A stretch of 64,000 nt of DNA from Martelella sp. NC20 (GTDB taxonomy: Bacteria > Pseudomonadota > Alphaproteobacteria > Rhizobiales > Rhizobiaceae): NCBI RefSeq assembly GCF_013459645.1, contig NZ_CP054861.1, positions 3,336,001 through 3,400,000 on the forward strand. The letters are read 5' to 3'. This document shows, piece by piece, positions 43,520-55,818 of the stretch. Both the position numbers and the translations under genes were made by a program. Under the pieces are notes generated by a model, which saw nothing but the letters and a program-made list of their open reading frames with translations, was not told the DNA's origin and ran no database searches. Each line of letters opens with the position of its first letter. Positions within the stretch are counted from its first letter, which is position 1.

Positions 43520-45601
43520 ATGGTAAATCTGATTGTAGACGGCAAGGAAATCGAGGTTCCCGACCATTACACGCTGCTGCAGGCGGCGGAGGCGGCGGGC
43601 GCTGAAATCCCGCGCTTCTGCTTTCACGAGCGGCTGTCGATTGCCGGCAATTGCCGCATGTGCCTCATTCAGGTGAAGGGCGGACCGCCGAAGCCGGCGG
43701 CATCCTGCGCCATGGGCGTCAAGGATGTGCGCGGCGGACCGGACGGCTCGCTGCCGGAAATCTATACCAAGACGCCGATGGTCAAGAAGGCCCGCGAAGG
43801 GGTGATGGAGTTCCTGCTCATCAACCATCCGCTCGATTGCCCGATCTGCGACCAGGGCGGCGAATGCGACCTGCAGGACCAGGCCATGGCTTTCGGCATC
43901 GACAGTTCGCGCTACCGCGAGGACAAGCGCGCTGTCGAGGACAAGTATATCGGCCCGCTGGTCAAGACGGTGATGAACCGCTGCATTCACTGCACCCGCT
44001 GCGTCCGCTTCACCACCGAAGTCGCCGGCATTTCCGAACTCGGCCTGATCGGCCGCGGCGAGGATGCCGAGATCACCACCTATCTCGAACGCGCGATGAC
44101 GTCTGAGCTTCAGGGCAATGTCGTCGATCTCTGCCCGGTCGGCGCGCTGACCTCCAAGCCGTTCGCCTTCACCGCCCGTCCGTGGGAGCTGAACAAGACC
44201 GAATCCATCGACGTGATGGACGCCGTCGGTTCGGCGATCCGCGTCGATACCCGTGGCCGCGAAGTGATGCGCATTATGCCGCGCATCAACGAGCAGGTGA
44301 ACGAGGAGTGGATCTCCGACAAGACCCGGTTCATCTGGGACGGTCTTCGCACCCAGCGCATCGACAAGCCCTATATCCGCGCCAATGGCCGGTTGCAGCC
44401 CGCAAGCTGGGGCGACGCTTTTGCCGCGATCAAGGCGAAGGTTGACGCCGCCAAGGGCGAAAAGATCGGCGCGATTGCGGGCGATCTGGCCACCGTTGAA
44501 GAAATGTACGCGCTGAAGGGGCTGATGGCCTCGCTCGGCTCTGCCAATATCGATTGTCGCCAGGATGGCGCGGCGCTCGACCCTTCGCTCGGCCGGGCAA
44601 GTTATGTCTTCAACCCGACGATCGAAGGCATCGAGAATGCCGATGCGCTGCTGATCATCGGCGCCAATCCGCGCTTCGAGGCGTCCGTGCTCAACGCCCG
44701 CATCCGCAAGCGCTCGCGCAAGGGCGGCTTCCCGGTCGGCGTGATCGGCGAGAATGCCGATCTGCGTTATCCCGTGAGCTATCTCGGCGCCGGCCCGTCA
44801 TCGCTTGCCGATCTGGCCTCCGGTTCGCTCGATTTCCTCGAGGTGCTGAAGAAGGCCGAACGGCCGATCGTGCTGGTCGGCCCCGGCGCGCTGGCCCGCG
44901 AGGATGGCGCCGCGGTGCTGTCGAAGGCTGCTGCCATCGCGAAGGATATCGGCGCGATCAGCGCGGAGTGGAACGGTTTTGCGGTTCTGCACACCGCGGC
45001 CTCGCGCGTCGGCGGCCTCGATATCGGCTTCGTGCCGGGCGAGGGCGCTGCCGACACCGCATCGATGCTTGCCGATATGGATGTGCTGTTCCTGCTCGGC
45101 GCGGACGAACTCGATTTTTCGGCCAGGAAGGCCGGCTTCACCGTCTATATCGGCAGCCACGGCGATGCCGGCGCGATGAGTGCCGATGTCGTGCTGCCGG
45201 CTGCGACCTACACGGAAAAATCGGGGACCTATGTGAATGTCGAGGGCAGGGTGCAGATGACCAACCGCGCAGGCTTCGCCCCCGGCGATGCCCGCGAGGA
45301 CTGGGCGATCATCCGCGCGCTGTCGGGCATTTTCGGCAAGGCGCTGCCCTACGACTCGCTTGGCGCGCTGCGCGCAGCACTCTACGGCGAGTTTCCGCAC
45401 CTCGCCGCGCTTGACGAGATCGCTGACGCTGATATCAACGCCATCGAAACGCTGGCCGGCAGAGGTGGGGACCTTGGTGATTCCGGTTTCGTTTCGCCGG
45501 TCGTCGATTTCTACCTGACCAACCCGATTGCCCGGGCGTCCGCCGTCATGGCGGAATGTTCGGCGCTGGCGCGCAACAATTTCCAGGCGGCAGCGGAGTA
45601 A
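43520..45601 (+). CDS. nuoG: NADH-quinone oxidoreductase subunit G
   Basis: A 693-residue 75-kDa-type subunit with several iron-sulfur clusters. Motifs: the 2Fe-2S set [20 protein letters not shown] (about 34-53), the [19 protein letters not shown]is/Cys site (about 101-119), [10 protein letters not shown] and [13 protein letters not shown], followed by the molybdopterin-oxidoreductase-like domain. The ATG at 43520 matches the family's start ([14 protein letters not shown]); the frame upstream is unrelated. The Shine-Dalgarno is weak. Confidence 0.97.
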   Translation: MVNLIVDGKEIEVPDHYTLLQAAEAAGAEIPRFCFHERLSIAGNCRMCLIQVKGGPPKPAASCAMGVKDVRGGPDGSLPEIYTKTPMVKKAREGVMEFLLINHPLDCPICDQGGECDLQDQAMAFGIDSSRYREDKRAVEDKYIGPLVKTVMNRCIHCTRCVRFTTEVAGISELGLIGRGEDAEITTYLERAMTSELQGNVVDLCPVGALTSKPFAFTARPWELNKTESIDVMDAVGSAIRVDTRGREVMRIMPRINEQVNEEWISDKTRFIWDGLRTQRIDKPYIRANGRLQPASWGDAFAAIKAKVDAAKGEKIGAIAGDLATVEEMYALKGLMASLGSANIDCRQDGAALDPSLGRASYVFNPTIEGIENADALLIIGANPRFEASVLNARIRKRSRKGGFPVGVIGENADLRYPVSYLGAGPSSLADLASGSLDFLEVLKKAERPIVLVGPGALAREDGAAVLSKAAAIAKDIGAISAEWNGFAVLHTAASRVGGLDIGFVPGEGAADTASMLADMDVLFLLGADELDFSARKAGFTVYIGSHGDAGAMSADVVLPAATYTEKSGTYVNVEGRVQMTNRAGFAPGDAREDWAIIRALSGIFGKALPYDSLGALRAALYGEFPHLAALDEIADADINAIETLAGRGGDLGDSGFVSPVVDFYLTNPIARASAVMAECSALARNNFQAAAE

Positions 45602-45611
45602 GGACAGAGCA

Positions 45612-46658
45612 ATGGATTCTTTTTTCTGGACGTATCTCTGGCCCGCGCTGATCATGATCGGCCAGTCGCTGCTGCTTCTGGTTCTGCTGCTCATCGGCAT
45701 CGCCTTCATCTTGCTTGCCGACCGCAAGATCTGGGCGGCGGTGCAGATGCGTCGCGGCCCGAACGTCGTCGGTCCCTTCGGCCTGATGCAGTCCTTTGCC
45801 GACCTTTTGAAATTCGTGTTCAAGGAGCCGGTCATTCCGGCGAGCTCGGACAAGGTGGTGTTCCTGCTGGCGCCGCTGATTTCGGTGACGCTGGCGCTGG
45901 CGACCTGGGCCGTCATCCCCTTTGCCGACGGCTGGGTGATCGCGAATATCAATATCGGCATCCTCTATATCTTCGCCATTTCCTCGCTTGAGGTTTACGG
46001 CGTGATCATGGGCGGCTGGGCGTCCAACTCGAAATACGCCTTCCTCGGCTCGCTCCGTTCCGCAGCGCAGATGGTGTCCTACGAAGTCTCGATCGGCCTC
46101 GTTATCGTCACCGTGCTTTTGACGGCCGGTTCGCTGAACCTTTCGGATATCGTGTTCGCGCAGCAGACCGGGCTTGGCACCATGATCGGCCTGCCGCCGT
46201 CATTCCTCGACTGGAACTGGCTGGCGCTGTTCCCGATGTTCATCGTGTTCTTCATCTCGGCGCTGGCCGAGACCAACCGTCCGCCCTTCGATCTTCCGGA
46301 AGCGGAATCGGAGCTGGTCGCGGGCTTCATGGTCGAATATGGCTCCACGCCATACATGATGTTCATGCTCGGCGAATATGCCGCGATCGTGCTGATGTGC
46401 GCGCTGACGACCACGCTGTTCCTCGGCGGCTGGCTGCCGATCCTGGATGTCGCGGTGCTCAACTGGATCCCCGGCGTCATCTGGTTCCTGATCAAGGTGT
46501 GCCTGTGTTTCTTCATGTTTGCCATGGTCAAGGCGTTCGTGCCGCGCTACCGCTACGACCAGTTGATGCGTCTCGGCTGGAAGGTCTTCCTTCCGCTGTC
46601 GCTCGCCATGGTCGTGATCGTCGCTTTCGTCGTCAAGCTGACCGGCTGGGTCGGCTGA
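45612..46658 (+). CDS. nuoH: NADH-quinone oxidoreductase subunit H
   Basis: A 348-residue membrane subunit at the junction of the two arms, forming part of the quinone chamber. Conserved loops [20 protein letters not shown], the [20 protein letters not shown] segment and the acidic [20 protein letters not shown] are intact. Eight membrane segments are expected. The ATG at 45612 is the family start. Confidence 0.97.
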   Translation: MDSFFWTYLWPALIMIGQSLLLLVLLLIGIAFILLADRKIWAAVQMRRGPNVVGPFGLMQSFADLLKFVFKEPVIPASSDKVVFLLAPLISVTLALATWAVIPFADGWVIANINIGILYIFAISSLEVYGVIMGGWASNSKYAFLGSLRSAAQMVSYEVSIGLVIVTVLLTAGSLNLSDIVFAQQTGLGTMIGLPPSFLDWNWLALFPMFIVFFISALAETNRPPFDLPEAESELVAGFMVEYGSTPYMMFMLGEYAAIVLMCALTTTLFLGGWLPILDVAVLNWIPGVIWFLIKVCLCFFMFAMVKAFVPRYRYDQLMRLGWKVFLPLSLAMVVIVAFVVKLTGWVG

Positions 46659-46697
46659 TGCAGGTGTTGGTCGCAACACCGGATTGGAGATTGTGAA

Positions 46698-47189
46698 ATG
46701 GGTTCTGTCGCTCAGGCATTCAACGCGCTCTTTCTGAAGGAGTTCGTCGGTGCGTTCTTTCTGACGATGCGCTACTTCTTCAGCCCGAAGTCGACGGTCA
46801 ACTATCCGTTCGAAAAGGGGCCGGTGAGCCCGCGTTTTCGCGGCGAGCACGCGTTGCGCCGCTATCCCAACGGCGAGGAACGCTGCATCGCCTGCAAACT
46901 GTGCGAGGCGATCTGTCCCGCGCAGGCGATCACCATCGAGGCCGGGCCGCGCCGCAATGACGGCACCCGGCGCACGGTGCGTTACGATATCGATATGGTG
47001 AAGTGCATCTATTGCGGCTTCTGCCAGGAGGCATGTCCGGTGGACGCGATCGTCGAGGGACCGAACTTCGAGTTCGCCACCGAGACCCGCGAGGAACTGT
47101 ACTACGACAAGGACCGTCTGCTCGCCAACGGCGACCGCTGGGAACGCGAGATCGCGAAGAACATCGCGATGGATTCGCCTTATCGGTAA
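46698..47189 (+). CDS. nuoI: NADH-quinone oxidoreductase subunit I
   Basis: A 163-residue ferredoxin-like subunit carrying clusters N6a and N6b. The two Cys motifs are [18 protein letters not shown] (about 61-78) and [18 protein letters not shown] (about 100-117). The N-terminal helix contacts NuoH. It is followed by a 134-base gap before nuoJ, the largest in the second half of the operon, which contains a small inverted repeat (ACTTTC / GAAAGT, about 47268-47287). Confidence 0.97.
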   Translation: MGSVAQAFNALFLKEFVGAFFLTMRYFFSPKSTVNYPFEKGPVSPRFRGEHALRRYPNGEERCIACKLCEAICPAQAITIEAGPRRNDGTRRTVRYDIDMVKCIYCGFCQEACPVDAIVEGPNFEFATETREELYYDKDRLLANGDRWEREIAKNIAMDSPYR

Positions 47190-47323
47190 GGAATGGCCGG
47201 GCGGGGCATGTCGTCCGCCGGTTCGATAAACCTGAAATGAAAGGCCTGCCGCATCCGGCGGCGGGACTTTCGCAAATGTGAAAGTGGCGGGAGCCGCTGC
47301 GACCACGAAGAGAAGGCACCAAA

Positions 47324-47932
47324 ATGGGTCTCCATGCTCTTTTTTTCTATTTTTTCGCGTTCATCGCCGTGGCGTCTGCGTTCATGGTGATTTCGGCGAA
47401 GAACCCCGTTCACTCGGTGCTGTTCCTGATTGTCGTGTTCGTGAACGCGGCTGCGCTGTTCATCCTGGCGGGCGCGGAGTATCTCGGCATTCTGCTGCTG
47501 GTGGTCTATGTCGGCGCGGTGGCGGTGTTGTTCCTGTTCGTGGTGATGATGCTCGACATCGATTTCACCGAACTCAGATCCGGCATCCTGCGCTACGCCC
47601 CTGTCGGCGCTCTGATCGGGCTCGTGCTTCTGGCGGAACTGATCGTGGTCGTGGGCGGCACCTTCATTTCGGCCGATATCGTCGCCAACACCGCGATGCC
47701 TATGCCGGCCGATACGTCGAGCGTGAAGGCGATCGGCGACGTGATCTATACGCATTATGCCTATTTCTTCCAGGTTGCCGGCCTCATCCTGCTCGTCGCC
47801 ATGATCGGCGCGATCGTGCTGACGCTGAAGCATCGCCCGGACGTCAAGCGCCAGAATATCGCCAAACAGGTTGCGCGCACGCCTGAAAGCGCGCACGAGA
47901 CTGTCAAGGTCAAGCCTGGCCAGGGCATATAG
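47324..47932 (+). CDS. nuoJ: NADH-quinone oxidoreductase subunit J
   Basis: A 202-residue membrane subunit with five predicted helices. [20 protein letters not shown], the [20 protein letters not shown] helix with its conserved Glu/Tyr, and [10 protein letters not shown] are typical. The C-terminal hydrophilic tail is basic. It takes part in proton translocation and in the coupling between arms. Confidence 0.97.
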   Translation: MGLHALFFYFFAFIAVASAFMVISAKNPVHSVLFLIVVFVNAAALFILAGAEYLGILLLVVYVGAVAVLFLFVVMMLDIDFTELRSGILRYAPVGALIGLVLLAELIVVVGGTFISADIVANTAMPMPADTSSVKAIGDVIYTHYAYFFQVAGLILLVAMIGAIVLTLKHRPDVKRQNIAKQVARTPESAHETVKVKPGQGI

Positions 47933-47972
47933 AACGAGAATTTGCAGGGATACGGGATCTAAGGACAACGCA

Positions 47973-48281
47973 ATGGAAATCGGACTTTCCCACTACCTGA
48001 CGGTCAGTGCCATACTCTTCACGATTGGTGTTTTCGGCATCTTTCTGAACCGGAAGAACGTCATCATCATTCTCATGTCCATCGAGCTGATCCTGCTGTC
48101 GGTCAACCTCAACATGGTCGCGTTCTCCTCGTTCCTGAACGACATGGTCGGCCAGGTGTTCGCCCTGTTCATTCTCACGGTGGCGGCGGCGGAGGCTGCC
48201 ATCGGACTGGCGATCCTGGTGGTGTTCTATCGCAACCGCGGCTCGATCGCGGTCGAAGACGTCAACATGATGAAGGGCTGA
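47973..48281 (+). CDS. nuoK: NADH-quinone oxidoreductase subunit K
   Basis: A 102-residue subunit with three membrane helices. The conserved proton-path acids are present: Glu about 36 in [14 protein letters not shown] and Glu about 72 in [12 protein letters not shown]. The start at 47973 gives the family length; upstream codons in this frame are nuoJ shadow. Confidence 0.97.
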   Translation: MEIGLSHYLTVSAILFTIGVFGIFLNRKNVIIILMSIELILLSVNLNMVAFSSFLNDMVGQVFALFILTVAAAEAAIGLAILVVFYRNRGSIAVEDVNMMKG

Positions 48282-48288
48282 ATTCCAG

Positions 48289-50298
48289 ATGATCTACAAA
48301 CTCATCGTCTTCCTGCCGCTCCTCGGCTTCCTCATCGCCGGCCTCTTCGGGACCCGCCTCGGCGCCAAGGCGACCGAATGGGTGACGATCGCCTTCATGG
48401 CGGTCGCGGCCGTTCTGTCCTGGTATGTGTTCATTTCCGTCGGCTTCCTGACCCATGCGGAGGATTTCGTCATAAAGGTGCCGGTGATGCGCTGGATCAC
48501 CTCCGGCGATATCGACGTTCTCTGGCAGCTTCGCATCGATACGCTGACGGCGGTGATGCTGGTCGTGGTCAACACGGTGTCCTGTCTCGTCCACCTTTAT
48601 TCGGTGGGCTACATGCATGACGATCCGCATCGCCCGCGCTTCTTCGCCTACCTCTCGCTGTTCACCTTCGCCATGCTGGCGCTGGTCACCTCCGACAACT
48701 TGCTGCAGATGTTCTTCGGCTGGGAAGGCGTTGGCCTTGCCTCCTATCTGCTGATCGGCTTCTGGTACAAGAAGCCGTCGGCAAGTGCCGCCGCGATGAA
48801 GGCCTTCATCGTCAACCGCGTCGGCGACTTCGGCTTCCTGCTTGGCATTGCCGGCCTGTTCTTTCTCGCCCACACCATCAATTTCGACCCGATCTTTTCG
48901 GCCGCGGAGCGGCTCGCCAATGGCGAGGTTACGCTTGCGACCGCCGAGGGCAAGGTTGCCGTGCTGCATTTGCTCGGCATGAACATGGACGTGTCGACCG
49001 CCATCACCGCCGTCTGCCTGCTCTTGTTCATGGGCGCGATGGGCAAGTCGGCGCAGTTCCTGCTGCACACCTGGCTGCCGGACGCGATGGAAGGCCCGAC
49101 CCCGGTTTCGGCCCTCATCCACGCGGCAACCATGGTGACCGCCGGCGTCTTCCTGGTCGCCCGCATGTCGCCGCTGTTCGAACTGTCGCCGACGGCGCTG
49201 ACCTTCGTCACGCTGATCGGCTCGATCACCGCGTTCTTCGCCGCCACCATCGGCCTGGTGCAGAACGACATCAAGCGCGTGATCGCCTATTCCACCTGCT
49301 CTCAGCTCGGCTACATGTTCGCAGCGCTCGGGGCAGGGGCTTTCGGCGCGGGCGTGTTCCACCTGTTCACCCATGCCTTCTTCAAGGCGCTTCTGTTCCT
49401 GTGCGCCGGCTCGGTCATCCATGCCGTCTCCGGCGAGCAGGACATGCGCCACATGGGCGGCCTGAGAAAGCACATCCCGGTCACCTTCTGGGCGATGATC
49501 ATCGGCACGCTCGCCATCACCGGCGCCGGTATTCCCGGCACGCCGATCGGCGCAGCCGGTTTCTTCTCCAAGGATGCGATCATCGAATCGGCCTATGTCT
49601 CGGCAAGCCCGCTCGGCAACTTCTCGTTCTGGATGCTGGTGATCGCCGCGGCCTTCACCGCCTTCTACTCCTGGCGTCTGATCTTCATGACCTTCTACGG
49701 CAAGCCGCGCGCGTCGTCCGATGTGATGCACCACGTGCATGAAAGCCCCTGGGTCATGCTGCTGCCGCTGGTCGTGCTGTCGATCGGCGCGCTGTTTGCC
49801 GGCGTCGTTTTCCTGCCCTATTTCTTCGGCCACGATTACGCCGAGTTCTGGAAGGGCGCGCTGTTCACCGGGCCGCACAACGAGGTGCTCGACGAGCATC
49901 ACCATGTGCCGCTATGGGTGGTGCTGTCGCCGTTCGTGGCGATGGCGCTCGGCACGGTGGTCGCGATCTACATGTACCTGATCAAGCCGTCGTCCGCGCC
50001 GGCTCTTGCCAGGGCATTTCCGCGCCTCTACGCCTTCCTGCTCAACAAATGGTACTTCGATGAGCTTTACGACTTCCTGTTCGTAAGGCCGACCAAGGCG
50101 CTCGGCTACTTCCTGTGGCAGAAGGGCGATATCGGCGTGATCGACCGCTACGGGCCGGACGGGATTGCGGCGCGCGTCAACGACGTGACCAACCGCGTCG
50201 TCAAGCTGCAGTCCGGATATCTTTACCACTATGCGTTCGCAATGCTGATCGGCGTGGCCGCGCTTGTAACCTGGATGATGCTCGGAGGGGCTCGGTAA
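48289..50298 (+). CDS. nuoL: NADH-quinone oxidoreductase subunit L
   Basis: A 669-residue antiporter-like subunit with about 14-16 membrane helices and the long lateral helix at the C-terminus. Conserved: [19 protein letters not shown] (about 144-162, with the Glu of the proton path), [20 protein letters not shown] (about 251-270, Lys and the [17 protein letters not shown] motif) and [16 protein letters not shown]. It starts 7 bases after the nuoK stop and its stop overlaps the nuoM ATG (TAATG). Confidence 0.97.
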   Translation: MIYKLIVFLPLLGFLIAGLFGTRLGAKATEWVTIAFMAVAAVLSWYVFISVGFLTHAEDFVIKVPVMRWITSGDIDVLWQLRIDTLTAVMLVVVNTVSCLVHLYSVGYMHDDPHRPRFFAYLSLFTFAMLALVTSDNLLQMFFGWEGVGLASYLLIGFWYKKPSASAAAMKAFIVNRVGDFGFLLGIAGLFFLAHTINFDPIFSAAERLANGEVTLATAEGKVAVLHLLGMNMDVSTAITAVCLLLFMGAMGKSAQFLLHTWLPDAMEGPTPVSALIHAATMVTAGVFLVARMSPLFELSPTALTFVTLIGSITAFFAATIGLVQNDIKRVIAYSTCSQLGYMFAALGAGAFGAGVFHLFTHAFFKALLFLCAGSVIHAVSGEQDMRHMGGLRKHIPVTFWAMIIGTLAITGAGIPGTPIGAAGFFSKDAIIESAYVSASPLGNFSFWMLVIAAAFTAFYSWRLIFMTFYGKPRASSDVMHHVHESPWVMLLPLVVLSIGALFAGVVFLPYFFGHDYAEFWKGALFTGPHNEVLDEHHHVPLWVVLSPFVAMALGTVVAIYMYLIKPSSAPALARAFPRLYAFLLNKWYFDELYDFLFVRPTKALGYFLWQKGDIGVIDRYGPDGIAARVNDVTNRVVKLQSGYLYHYAFAMLIGVAALVTWMMLGGAR

Positions 50299-51809
50299 TG
50301 AGCGACTGGCCAATTCTCTCAACAGTCACCTTCCTGCCGCTCGTCGGCGTGGTGCTGATCCTGTTCACCCGCGACGACAACGAGACCGGGCTGAGGAACA
50401 TCCGCAACGTCGCGCTGTTGACGACGCTGTTCACCTTCATCGTATCGCTGTTCGTGTGGATGAAGTTCGATCCCTCCAACCCGAACTTCCAGATGATCGA
50501 GAACCATGCCTGGCTCGGCACGGGCGTTTCCTACCATCTCGGCATTGACGGCATCTCGCTGCTGTTCATCCTGCTGACGACGGTGCTGATGCCGCTCTGC
50601 ATACTGGCCTCCTGGGAAGCCATCACCTATCGCGTGAAGGCCTACATGATCGCCTTCCTGATCCTCGAGACGCTGATCATCGGCGTGTTCGTGTCGCTCG
50701 ATATCGTGATGTTCTACGTGTTCTTCGAGGCGGGCCTGATCCCGATGTACCTGATCATCGGCATCTGGGGGCATGAGCGGCGCGTCTATGCATCGCTGAA
50801 ATTCTTCCTCTACACCTTCGCCGGCTCGGTGTTCATGCTGCTCGCCATCATGGCGATGTACTGGGTGACGGGCACGACCAGCGTGCCGGTGCTGCTGGAG
50901 TATGATTTCCCGGTCAATATGCAATACTGGCTGTTCCTCGGCTTCTTCGCCTCGTTCGCGGTGAAGATGCCGATGTGGCCGGTGCATACCTGGCTACCGG
51001 ACGCGCATGTGGAAGCGCCGACGGCCGCGTCCGGCGTGCTGGCGGGCGTTCTTCTGAAGCTCGGCGGTTTCGGCGTGCTGCGGTACTCGATGCCGATGTT
51101 CCCCGACGCCTCCTATTACTTCGCGCCGGCGATCTTCGCGCTGTCGATCATCGCGATCATCTATGCCTCGCTGGTGGCGCTGATGCAGACCGACATGAAG
51201 AAGCTGATCGCCTATTCGTCGGTGGCGCACATGGGCTTCGTCACCATGGGCATGTTCTCGGCCACCACCGAGGGCGTCGAGGGCGCGATCTTCCTGATGC
51301 TCTCCCATGGTATCGTCTCGGGTGCCCTGTTCTTCTGCGTCGGTATCGTCTACGACCGGATGCATACGCGTGAAATCGCGGCCTTTGGCGGTCTTGTGAA
51401 CAACATGCCGAAATTCGCCGTGGCGTTCATGATCTTCACCATGGCCAATGTCGGCCTGCCCGGCACCTCCGGCTTCATCGGCGAGTTCCTGACTGTTGTC
51501 GGGGTGTTCCAGGTCAATACCTGGGTCGCCGTGTTCGCCGCCACCGGCGTTATCCTGTCGGCGGCCTACGCGCTGTGGCTCTATCGGCGGGTGATCTTCG
51601 GCGCGCTGGAGAAGGACAGTCTGAAGGCGTTGCTGGATCTGAGCACACGCGAAAAGTTCGTGCTTTATCCCATGATCTTTCTGACGATCTTCTTCGGCGT
51701 CTATCCCGAGCCGATCTTCGCGGCGATCCATGGCCCGGTGGCGCAGATCGTTCAACATTATGATGCGGTGCTTGAGCAGACCAAGAACATCGCGCTGCCG
51801 GTATACTGA
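50298..51809 (+). CDS. nuoM: NADH-quinone oxidoreductase subunit M
   Basis: A 503-residue antiporter-like subunit with 14 expected helices. Features are [20 protein letters not shown] (Glu of the channel), the [20 protein letters not shown] segment with its conserved Lys, and [16 protein letters not shown]. The frame upstream of 50298 is nuoL shadow. Confidence 0.97.
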   Translation: MSDWPILSTVTFLPLVGVVLILFTRDDNETGLRNIRNVALLTTLFTFIVSLFVWMKFDPSNPNFQMIENHAWLGTGVSYHLGIDGISLLFILLTTVLMPLCILASWEAITYRVKAYMIAFLILETLIIGVFVSLDIVMFYVFFEAGLIPMYLIIGIWGHERRVYASLKFFLYTFAGSVFMLLAIMAMYWVTGTTSVPVLLEYDFPVNMQYWLFLGFFASFAVKMPMWPVHTWLPDAHVEAPTAASGVLAGVLLKLGGFGVLRYSMPMFPDASYYFAPAIFALSIIAIIYASLVALMQTDMKKLIAYSSVAHMGFVTMGMFSATTEGVEGAIFLMLSHGIVSGALFFCVGIVYDRMHTREIAAFGGLVNNMPKFAVAFMIFTMANVGLPGTSGFIGEFLTVVGVFQVNTWVAVFAATGVILSAAYALWLYRRVIFGALEKDSLKALLDLSTREKFVLYPMIFLTIFFGVYPEPIFAAIHGPVAQIVQHYDAVLEQTKNIALPVY

Positions 51810-51826
51810 GACAGGATCTTTTGGAC

Positions 51827-53266
51827 ATGACATCGGAACTCTTACTTTCAAGTCTGACGCTGATCATGCCGGAGCTGATCCTCTCGGTCGGCGCGATGGT
51901 TCTGCTGATGATTGGCGCGTTTGCCGGGCGCAGGAGCGGCCAGACGATCGTGGGCCTTGCCGTGTTCCTGCTGATCGCGGCCTTCGCTGCATTGTTCTTC
52001 GCCGGAGAGGGAACCGCCTTCGGCGGCTCGCTGGTGTTCAACGACTTCACGCTGTTCATGCAGGTGCTGGTGCTGATTGGCGCGGCGCTGTCGATGATCC
52101 TGTCGGTCGGCCATGAGGAGCCGGAATATCTCGATCGTTTCGAGTTTCCGGTGCTGATGCTGCTGTCGACCACCGGCATGCTGCTGATGACCTCCGCCAA
52201 TGACATGCTGGCCTTCTACATGGGCCTCGAGCTGATGTCGCTGCCGCTCTACGTGATCGCCGCCATCAACCGCGACAGCCTGCGCTCCACGGAGGCGGGG
52301 CTGAAGTATTTCGTGCTCGGTTCGCTGTCCTCCGGCATGCTGCTCTATGGTATTTCGCTGGTCTATGGCTTTACCGGCAATATCGGTTTCAGTCAGATCG
52401 CCGCCGTGATTTCGGCCGGGGAAACCGGTCTCGGCTTCATCTTCGGCATGGTTTTCGTGCTCGCCGGCATCACCTTCAAGATCTCCGCCGTCCCGTTCCA
52501 CATGTGGACGCCCGACGTCTACGAGGGCGCGCCGACGCCGGTAACAGCCTTCTTCGCCTCCGCGCCCAAGGTCGCGGCCATGGCGATCATCGTCCGGCTG
52601 TTGATCGAGGCTTTCGGCCCGGCCGCCGATGAGTGGCGTCAGGTCGTCGTCTTCATCGCGATCGCCTCGATGGCGCTCGGCGCGTTCGCGGCGATCGGCC
52701 AGCGCAATATCAAGCGGCTGATGGCCTATTCCTCGATCACCCATATGGGCTATGCGCTCGTTGGTCTCGCCGCCGACAGCGAGGCGGGCGTCAAGGGCGT
52801 TGCGCTTTATATGGCGATCTACCTGTTCACCACGCTCGGCGTTTTCGCGATCATCATGGCGATGCGGCTCAAGGAAGGCGGCAATGTCGAGAATATCGAT
52901 GATCTCGCCGGGCTTTCGACCACCAAGCCGGTGATGGCCGTCGTGCTCACGGCGCTGATGTTCTCGCTTGCCGGCGTGCCGCCGCTGGCCGGCTTTTTCG
53001 GCAAGTATTTCGTGTTCCTGGCCGCGATCGACGCCAAGCTTTATACGCTGGCGATCATCGGCGTGGTCTCTTCGGTGATTGCCTGCTTCTACTATCTGCG
53101 GGTCATCAAGGTGATGTGGTTCGATGAGCCGACTGTCGAATTTTCCCGCGTTGCGGGCGAGCTTCGCTTCGTCTTCGGGCTGAGCGGTCTTTTCGCGATC
53201 GGTTATCTGCTGTTCGGCGGCGCGCTGAACGATGCGGCGGCGGCTGCCGCTGCGGCGCTCTTCTAG
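51827..53266 (+). CDS. nuoN: NADH-quinone oxidoreductase subunit N
   Basis: A 479-residue antiporter-like subunit, the last of the complex I genes. Seen: [20 protein letters not shown] (Glu of the path), [20 protein letters not shown] (about 220-239) and [19 protein letters not shown]. The ATG at 51827 is used rather than the TTG at 51821. The birA gene begins 1 base after its stop, so it shares the transcript. Confidence 0.97.
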   Translation: MTSELLLSSLTLIMPELILSVGAMVLLMIGAFAGRRSGQTIVGLAVFLLIAAFAALFFAGEGTAFGGSLVFNDFTLFMQVLVLIGAALSMILSVGHEEPEYLDRFEFPVLMLLSTTGMLLMTSANDMLAFYMGLELMSLPLYVIAAINRDSLRSTEAGLKYFVLGSLSSGMLLYGISLVYGFTGNIGFSQIAAVISAGETGLGFIFGMVFVLAGITFKISAVPFHMWTPDVYEGAPTPVTAFFASAPKVAAMAIIVRLLIEAFGPAADEWRQVVVFIAIASMALGAFAAIGQRNIKRLMAYSSITHMGYALVGLAADSEAGVKGVALYMAIYLFTTLGVFAIIMAMRLKEGGNVENIDDLAGLSTTKPVMAVVLTALMFSLAGVPPLAGFFGKYFVFLAAIDAKLYTLAIIGVVSSVIACFYYLRVIKVMWFDEPTVEFSRVAGELRFVFGLSGLFAIGYLLFGGALNDAAAAAAAALF

Positions 53267-53267
53267 G

Positions 53268-54032
53268 ATGGCGGCAGCACATTTCGCCGTAGACGCCTAT
53301 CGCCACGAAGCGCTCGATACCGTCGGCTCGACAAACAGCGAGGCGATGGTTCTTGCGCGCGCGGGCGATCCTGGCTTTTTGTGGCTGACCGCCGAACGTC
53401 AGATGACCGGCCGCGGGCGACGCGGGCGCAACTGGGTATCGGAGCGGGGCAATCTCTATGCCTCGCTTCTGCTTGTGGACCCGGCGCCCGAGGCGATGAC
53501 CGCATCGCTGCCGCTGGTGGCCGCGCTCGGCGTTCATGGCGCGATCTCACGGATCATGGCGGGCCATGACGATGAGGTCGCGATCAAGTGGCCGAACGAT
53601 ATCCTGATCGACCGCCGCAAGGTCTGTGGTATCCTGCTGGAGGCGGAACGGCTTGCCGACGGCAGACTTGCGGTCGTCATGGGCATGGGCGTCAATGTTG
53701 CGACCGGCCCTGATGACGCGCCGTACCCGGTTGCGCGGATTTCCGATTACGTCGCCGGCGCCGATCCCGCCACGCTGTTTGCGCATCTGTTCGAAACCAT
53801 GGCGCGGGAGCTTGCGATCTGGGACCGGGGCAGGGGCCTCGCCGAAACGGTGGCGCGCTGGCGCAGAGCCGCCTGCGGCATCAATGAACGTATAACTGTG
53901 AACCTTACCCGCGAGCAGGTCTCGGGGATTTTCGTCGGCATCGATGATGCCGGCATGCTGAAACTGGAAACGAAGGACGGCCTGCGCACCTTTGCAGCGG
54001 GTGACGTCTTCTTCGACAATCAAAATGGATAA
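53268..54032 (+). CDS. birA: Biotin-[acetyl-CoA-carboxylase] ligase without DNA-binding domain
   Basis: A 254-residue biotin protein ligase attaching biotin to carboxylase subunits via biotinyl-AMP. Catalytic motifs are STNSEAM (about 21-27), the AMP-binding GRGRRGRNWVSERGNLYASL loop (about 46-65) and KWPNDILIDRRKVCGILLE (about 107-125). There is no N-terminal helix-turn-helix, so it is the monofunctional type and cannot act as the biotin repressor. Directly following nuoN is typical for rhizobia. Confidence 0.95.
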   Translation: MAAAHFAVDAYRHEALDTVGSTNSEAMVLARAGDPGFLWLTAERQMTGRGRRGRNWVSERGNLYASLLLVDPAPEAMTASLPLVAALGVHGAISRIMAGHDDEVAIKWPNDILIDRRKVCGILLEAERLADGRLAVVMGMGVNVATGPDDAPYPVARISDYVAGADPATLFAHLFETMARELAIWDRGRGLAETVARWRRAACGINERITVNLTREQVSGIFVGIDDAGMLKLETKDGLRTFAAGDVFFDNQNG

Positions 54033-54038
54033 CGCTTG

Positions 54039-55712
54039 ATGGCGGACAATAACGCGGAACTGGTCTTTCTTCCTTTGGGGGGGCTTGGCGAAATCGGCAT
54101 GAACCTGGCGCTTTACGGCTATGGACCGGCGAAGAAACGCCAATGGATCATGGTCGATTGCGGCGTCACCTTTCCCGGCCCGGATCTTCCCGGCGTCGAT
54201 CTGGTCCTGCCCGATATCGAATTCGTGCGCGAGCAGCGCGACAATCTGAAGGCGATGATCATCACCCATGCGCATGAGGATCACTACGGCGCGATCGCGA
54301 CGCTGTGGCCGGGTCTCAATGTGCCGATCTATGCGTCCGCCTTCACCGCTGGCCTGCTTGAGGCCAAGCGCGCATATGAAAGCTGGATGCGCGAAATTCC
54401 GGTGACGCTCTTTAAGGCCGGCGACACCATCAATGTCGGGCCGTTCACGATCGAGGGCATAGCCGTCAACCATTCGATCCCGGAGCCGATGGCGCTCGCG
54501 ATCCGTACGCCGCTCGGCAACATCGTCCATACCGGCGACTGGAAGATCGACCACGCGCCGACGCTCGGTCCGAAAACCGACGAAGCCCGCTTGCGCGCCG
54601 TCGGCGACGAGGGCGTGCTGGCGCTGATGTGCGATTCCACCAATGCCATGCGCGATGGCGTTTCGCCCTCCGAGGAGGAGGTTTCGGCAAGCCTGCGCAA
54701 GGTGATCGAAAACGCCGAGGGGCGGGTGGCGCTGACCACGTTTTCCTCCAATATCGGCCGGATCCGGTCGATCGCGAAGGCGGCGGACGAGGCGGGACGC
54801 CAGGTGCTGCTGCTCGGCTCCTCGCTCAAGCGCGCGGTCGCGGTCGCCCGCGATCTCGGCATGATGGAGGGCGTGAAGCCGTTCGTCGACGAGGACGAGT
54901 TCGGCTATATTCCGCGCGACAAGGTGGTGGCGATCCTGACGGGTTCGCAGGGCGAAAGCCGCGCGGCGCTGGCCAAGCTTTCACGCGACGAAATGCGCAA
55001 TGTGGCGCTTGCCGCCGGCGATCTGGTGGTGTTTTCCTCGCGCGCCATTCCCGGCAATGAAAAGGCAATCCAGGATATCAAGAACGGGCTGGTCGAGCAG
55101 GGCGTCCATATCCTCACCGATGGCGAGGCGCTGGTGCATGTGTCCGGCCATCCCCGCCGCAACGAACTGAAGCAGATGTATGAGTGGATCCGCCCCGAGA
55201 TCCTGGTGCCGGTCCACGGCGAGGCCGCTCATCTGACCGCGCAGAAGGAACTTGCCGAGCAGAGCGGCATCGCCCAGGTGCCGCGCGTCAGGAATGGCGA
55301 CCTGCTGCGCCTTGCGCCCGGCCCGGCCGAAGTGATCGGCCATGTCGCGGCGGGCCGCGTGTTCAAGGACGGCAAGCTGATCGGCAGTATCGATGAAATG
55401 GGCATCGGCGATCGTCGCAAGCTGTCCTTCGTCGGCCATGTTTCGATCAATGTCCTGCTGAATTCCAAGTTCGAGTTTTCCGGCGACCCGGATGTCGTGC
55501 CGATCGGCCTTCCGGGCTTTGACGATGACGACGAGAAGATGGAGGACGTGCTGTTCGACGCCGTGCTCGGCGCCGTCGAGAGCATTCCGCGCTCGCGCCG
55601 CAAGGATCTCGGCATGGTCAGGGAGGCCATCCGCCGCTCCGTCCGCGCCGCCGCCAACGAGTGCTGGGGCAAGAAGCCGGTGGTGACGGTGTTTGTGAAC
55701 AAGCTTGGGTGA
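54039..55712 (+). CDS. rnj: Ribonuclease J
   Basis: A 557-residue metallo-beta-lactamase ribonuclease with endo- and 5'-exonuclease activity in RNA processing and decay. The zinc motif is ITHAHEDHYGAI (His 77, His 79, Asp 81, His 82), with further ligands in VHTGDWKIDHAP and the beta-CASP region (SGHPRRNELKQMYEWIRPE, VPVHGEAAHL). The ATG at 54039 is preferred to the TTG at 54036. It lies 6 bases after birA and ends the large operon. Confidence 0.96.
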   Translation: MADNNAELVFLPLGGLGEIGMNLALYGYGPAKKRQWIMVDCGVTFPGPDLPGVDLVLPDIEFVREQRDNLKAMIITHAHEDHYGAIATLWPGLNVPIYASAFTAGLLEAKRAYESWMREIPVTLFKAGDTINVGPFTIEGIAVNHSIPEPMALAIRTPLGNIVHTGDWKIDHAPTLGPKTDEARLRAVGDEGVLALMCDSTNAMRDGVSPSEEEVSASLRKVIENAEGRVALTTFSSNIGRIRSIAKAADEAGRQVLLLGSSLKRAVAVARDLGMMEGVKPFVDEDEFGYIPRDKVVAILTGSQGESRAALAKLSRDEMRNVALAAGDLVVFSSRAIPGNEKAIQDIKNGLVEQGVHILTDGEALVHVSGHPRRNELKQMYEWIRPEILVPVHGEAAHLTAQKELAEQSGIAQVPRVRNGDLLRLAPGPAEVIGHVAAGRVFKDGKLIGSIDEMGIGDRRKLSFVGHVSINVLLNSKFEFSGDPDVVPIGLPGFDDDDEKMEDVLFDAVLGAVESIPRSRRKDLGMVREAIRRSVRAAANECWGKKPVVTVFVNKLG

Positions 55713-55818
55713 GGGTTTATCAAGCAGGTTCGAAGACTTTCTCCCAAGGATTTGATTTTCTACGCGAATCCGTTCCAGCTACGCGCATGCCATGGTTTCA
55801 TTAACGGCTTTACAGCTC